Source: CAJXNP01 sp050305935 (lineage in GTDB: Bacteria > Bacteroidota > Bacteroidia > Cytophagales > Cyclobacteriaceae). Taken from it: 64,000 nt of DNA. The stretch is from positions 9,114 to 73,113 of the forward strand of contig JBNLGG010000014.1 of the NCBI GenBank assembly GCA_050305935.1, in the 5' to 3' direction. The position numbers and the translations under genes are program-made. This document shows positions 62,141 through 64,000 of the stretch, one piece after another (the stretch's first letter is position 1; each line of letters opens with the position of its first letter). The notes under the pieces were generated by a model that saw nothing but the letters and a program-made list of their open reading frames with translations, ran no database searches and was not told where the DNA came from.

Positions 62141-62303
62141 TCACCAGATATAGTGATTTTTCCTTTTACCATTTTGTAGTGATTCATTTCGCTGGCCGGC
62201 TAGCTAGGTTTGCGATCGTAAAAATGCGGATCCTGATCAGAATTATTGTGATGTAGATAAACATAGGATCCAGGTATTATTCAAGAAAAAACAGTTAACA
62301 TAA

Positions 62304-64000
62304 ATGAACCTTCGCATTCCAATTTGCAAATCCACAACTTTTGTCCTATTCTTTATCTTTTTGGCTTTGGCAGGCACAGCACAAAACTATCCTGCTGTTT
62401 TCGATCTGACTACCCTGAAGGGTAACAACGGCTTTGCTATACCTGGCACGATATCTGGAGAGCGAGTCGGGGCAGAAGTAGATTTTATTGGTGATATCAA
62501 CCATGATGGGTTGGATGATATTTGCCTCGGCACTGAATATGCACAGCCCGGCGGCCTTTTAAGGGGAGGAACGGCCTACATTATCTTTGGGTCTGCTGCT
62601 TCTTTTCCAGCTACATTTGACCTCAACACTTTGGATGGCACCAATGGATTTAAGGTGGTAGGTATTGTGGAAGATGAAAGACGAGGAAAATCGGCCAGTG
62701 GCCTGGGAGATGTCAATGGCGACGGTATCGACGACCTGATCCTTGGAACCCAAAAAAATCAGACAATGGTGATCTATGGCACTAGCGGCACATTTCCTGC
62801 AGTGATGGACGTCACCGACATGGATGGTACCAATGGATTTATTATAGACCAGGGCGGAATAAATGAAGTTAATTCTGCCGGAGATGTAAATGGCGATGGC
62901 CACAATGACTTCATGCTCGGACAAGCCCACTGGACAGGGCAAACCCTGGTCATCTTCGGAAGGAGTAGCAATTTCCCCACCACTATTGATGCAGGGTGGC
63001 TTGATGGTGTGAATGGGTTTAGAGTGAGTAAATTTCCTGGCAATATTCCGGCTTTCCTCCTGAGTGGTGCTGGCGATATCAACCACGATGGCTATGATGA
63101 CATCCTGATAGGTAATTGGGGCTCTAGTTATAAAGTGAACGGTGAGGGTAGCTATGCTCTGTTCGGTCGACCTACTTTTAATTCGTATGTAGACATTGTA
63201 GCTGTAGATGGATCAGATGGATTTTTCATTCACAATGAAGGGAACAACTTCCTCACTTTTGTGGGAGGGCTGGGAGATATCAATGGCGATGGTATCGACG
63301 ACTGCTTTTCTGAAAACGATGTGATTTTTGGATCCACTTCTCCATTCCCTGCAAGTATAGCTATGAGCGACCTCACTGGAACAAACGGATTTTTGCTAAA
63401 GGATAATGTTGTAACTGCCGCTGCCACTGGCGATCTCAATCTCGATGGTGTAGATGATTTTATCGTATCATCTTCAAAAAACTACGTTGTATATGGTACA
63501 ACTGCCGGTTTTCCGGCCTCCATAGGTCCATCTGATATCAATGGCACGAACGGTTTTGTCATCAAAAGTGTCAACCAGTCTAATATAGGCAGACCAGTTA
63601 GTGGCGATGCGGATTTCAATGGCGACGGACTCTCAGATTTCATTGTCGGCAGTGATAACACAGGCAATGGTATTGCCTACGTGGTTTTTGGTGGTGATCA
63701 TGTGGCATCGCTGAACGCAGGATATCCCCAAGTCATCAACATTACTTCATCAGGATTTACCTTGCAGGTGAATGCACCCGAAACCGGTACCATTTACTAT
63801 GCCATTTTTTCGGGAAATCATTCAAAGGTTTCTGATCATGGTGTAATTAAAAGCGATCCCGGAGCTGTTCAGAGTGGAAGTTTTCCCCTAGGCACCGCAA
63901 ATACAGATATCAATGAATTGATTACCGGACTTTCGAGTTCTACAACTTACGATGTTTATCTATTTCTGGAAGATGCAGTGGGGAATGAAAGCGAAATATA
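62304..64000 (+). CDS. Secreted integrin-alpha-like FG-GAP repeat protein (3' end outside window)
   Basis: The frame is open from the ATG at 62304 to the window end (565 codons so far). A signal peptide is present (KSTTFVLFFIFLALAGTAQN). At least seven FG-GAP blades follow, each pairing a calcium loop (for example 'DINHDGLDDICLG', 'DVNGDGIDDLILG', 'DLNLDGVDDFIVS', 'DFNGDGLSDFIVGS') with a 'DGTNGF' strand, which suggests a complete seven-bladed propeller. From about residue 480 ('VINITSSGFTLQVNAPETGT') an FN3-like domain begins. Such proteins usually end in a type IX secretion sorting domain or adhesive modules, which cannot be seen here. It is unrelated to the ASPIC proteins beyond the blade motif. 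Confidence 0.88.
   Translation, partial: MNLRIPICKSTTFVLFFIFLALAGTAQNYPAVFDLTTLKGNNGFAIPGTISGERVGAEVDFIGDINHDGLDDICLGTEYAQPGGLLRGGTAYIIFGSAASFPATFDLNTLDGTNGFKVVGIVEDERRGKSASGLGDVNGDGIDDLILGTQKNQTMVIYGTSGTFPAVMDVTDMDGTNGFIIDQGGINEVNSAGDVNGDGHNDFMLGQAHWTGQTLVIFGRSSNFPTTIDAGWLDGVNGFRVSKFPGNIPAFLLSGAGDINHDGYDDILIGNWGSSYKVNGEGSYALFGRPTFNSYVDIVAVDGSDGFFIHNEGNNFLTFVGGLGDINGDGIDDCFSENDVIFGSTSPFPASIAMSDLTGTNGFLLKDNVVTAAATGDLNLDGVDDFIVSSSKNYVVYGTTAGFPASIGPSDINGTNGFVIKSVNQSNIGRPVSGDADFNGDGLSDFIVGSDNTGNGIAYVVFGGDHVASLNAGYPQVINITSSGFTLQVNAPETGTIYYAIFSGNHSKVSDHGVIKSDPGAVQSGSFPLGTANTDINELITGLSSSTTYDVYLFLEDAVGNESEI

Overview
The window reads as a chromosomal segment of a glycan-degrading Bacteroidota bacterium, most likely of the Cytophagales type. 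The evidence is two SusC/SusD pairs, FecR with an ECF sigma factor, a Bacteroidetes histone-H1-like protein, a DUF6913-dapA pair, a serine-palmitoyltransferase-like enzyme, and AT-rich leaders mostly without Shine-Dalgarno sequences. The taxonomic placement is inference; no rRNA gene is present.

Region 1 (1-23.7 kb) holds two polysaccharide-utilisation-type loci that converge near 9.6 kb. Locus A (+) runs susC (5' end outside the window), susD, a giant FG-GAP/VCBS lipoprotein with an ASPIC/UnbV domain, and a two-module GH43 lipoprotein split by one frameshift. Locus B (-) is headed by an ECF sigma factor and a FecR anti-sigma factor. It continues with a SusC that carries the STN signalling domain, susD, and two more giant ASPIC/UnbV proteins. 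In both loci an intrinsic-terminator-like hairpin lies between susD and the ASPIC gene. Palindromic repeats have entered the locus A ASPIC gene and are translated.

Region 2 (24-46.1 kb) is mostly core housekeeping. It contains tRNA-Ser, yihY, a thioesterase, mltG, a TsaC/YciO protein, a cNMP-binding SpoIIE phosphatase, ppc, an M61 peptidase, ligA, DUF6913-dapA, a histone-H1-like gene, an SPT-like PLP enzyme, a biotin carboxylase, an exported LMW-phosphatase-like protein lacking its catalytic Cys, an HNH nuclease, an NlpC/P60 hydrolase, smpB and hisH-hisA-hisF-hisIE.

Region 3 (46.1-57.6 kb) is looser and accessory. It has a decayed Kazal-type inhibitor gene, small orphan ORFs, an atypical SDR, an AraC regulator, a putative outer-membrane protein, mscL, a membrane-tethered winged-helix regulator divergent from two small secreted proteins, and a GH63-type glucosidase. 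Hairpin repeats are scattered between these genes.

Region 4 (57.9-62.2 kb, minus strand) is an arsenic-resistance cluster: arsC, acr3, a Cys-rich GDCC protein and an MFS transporter. Decayed copies of arsR and arsC lie directly upstream. The window ends inside an integrin-like FG-GAP secreted protein (+). No transposase, CRISPR array or prophage was found.
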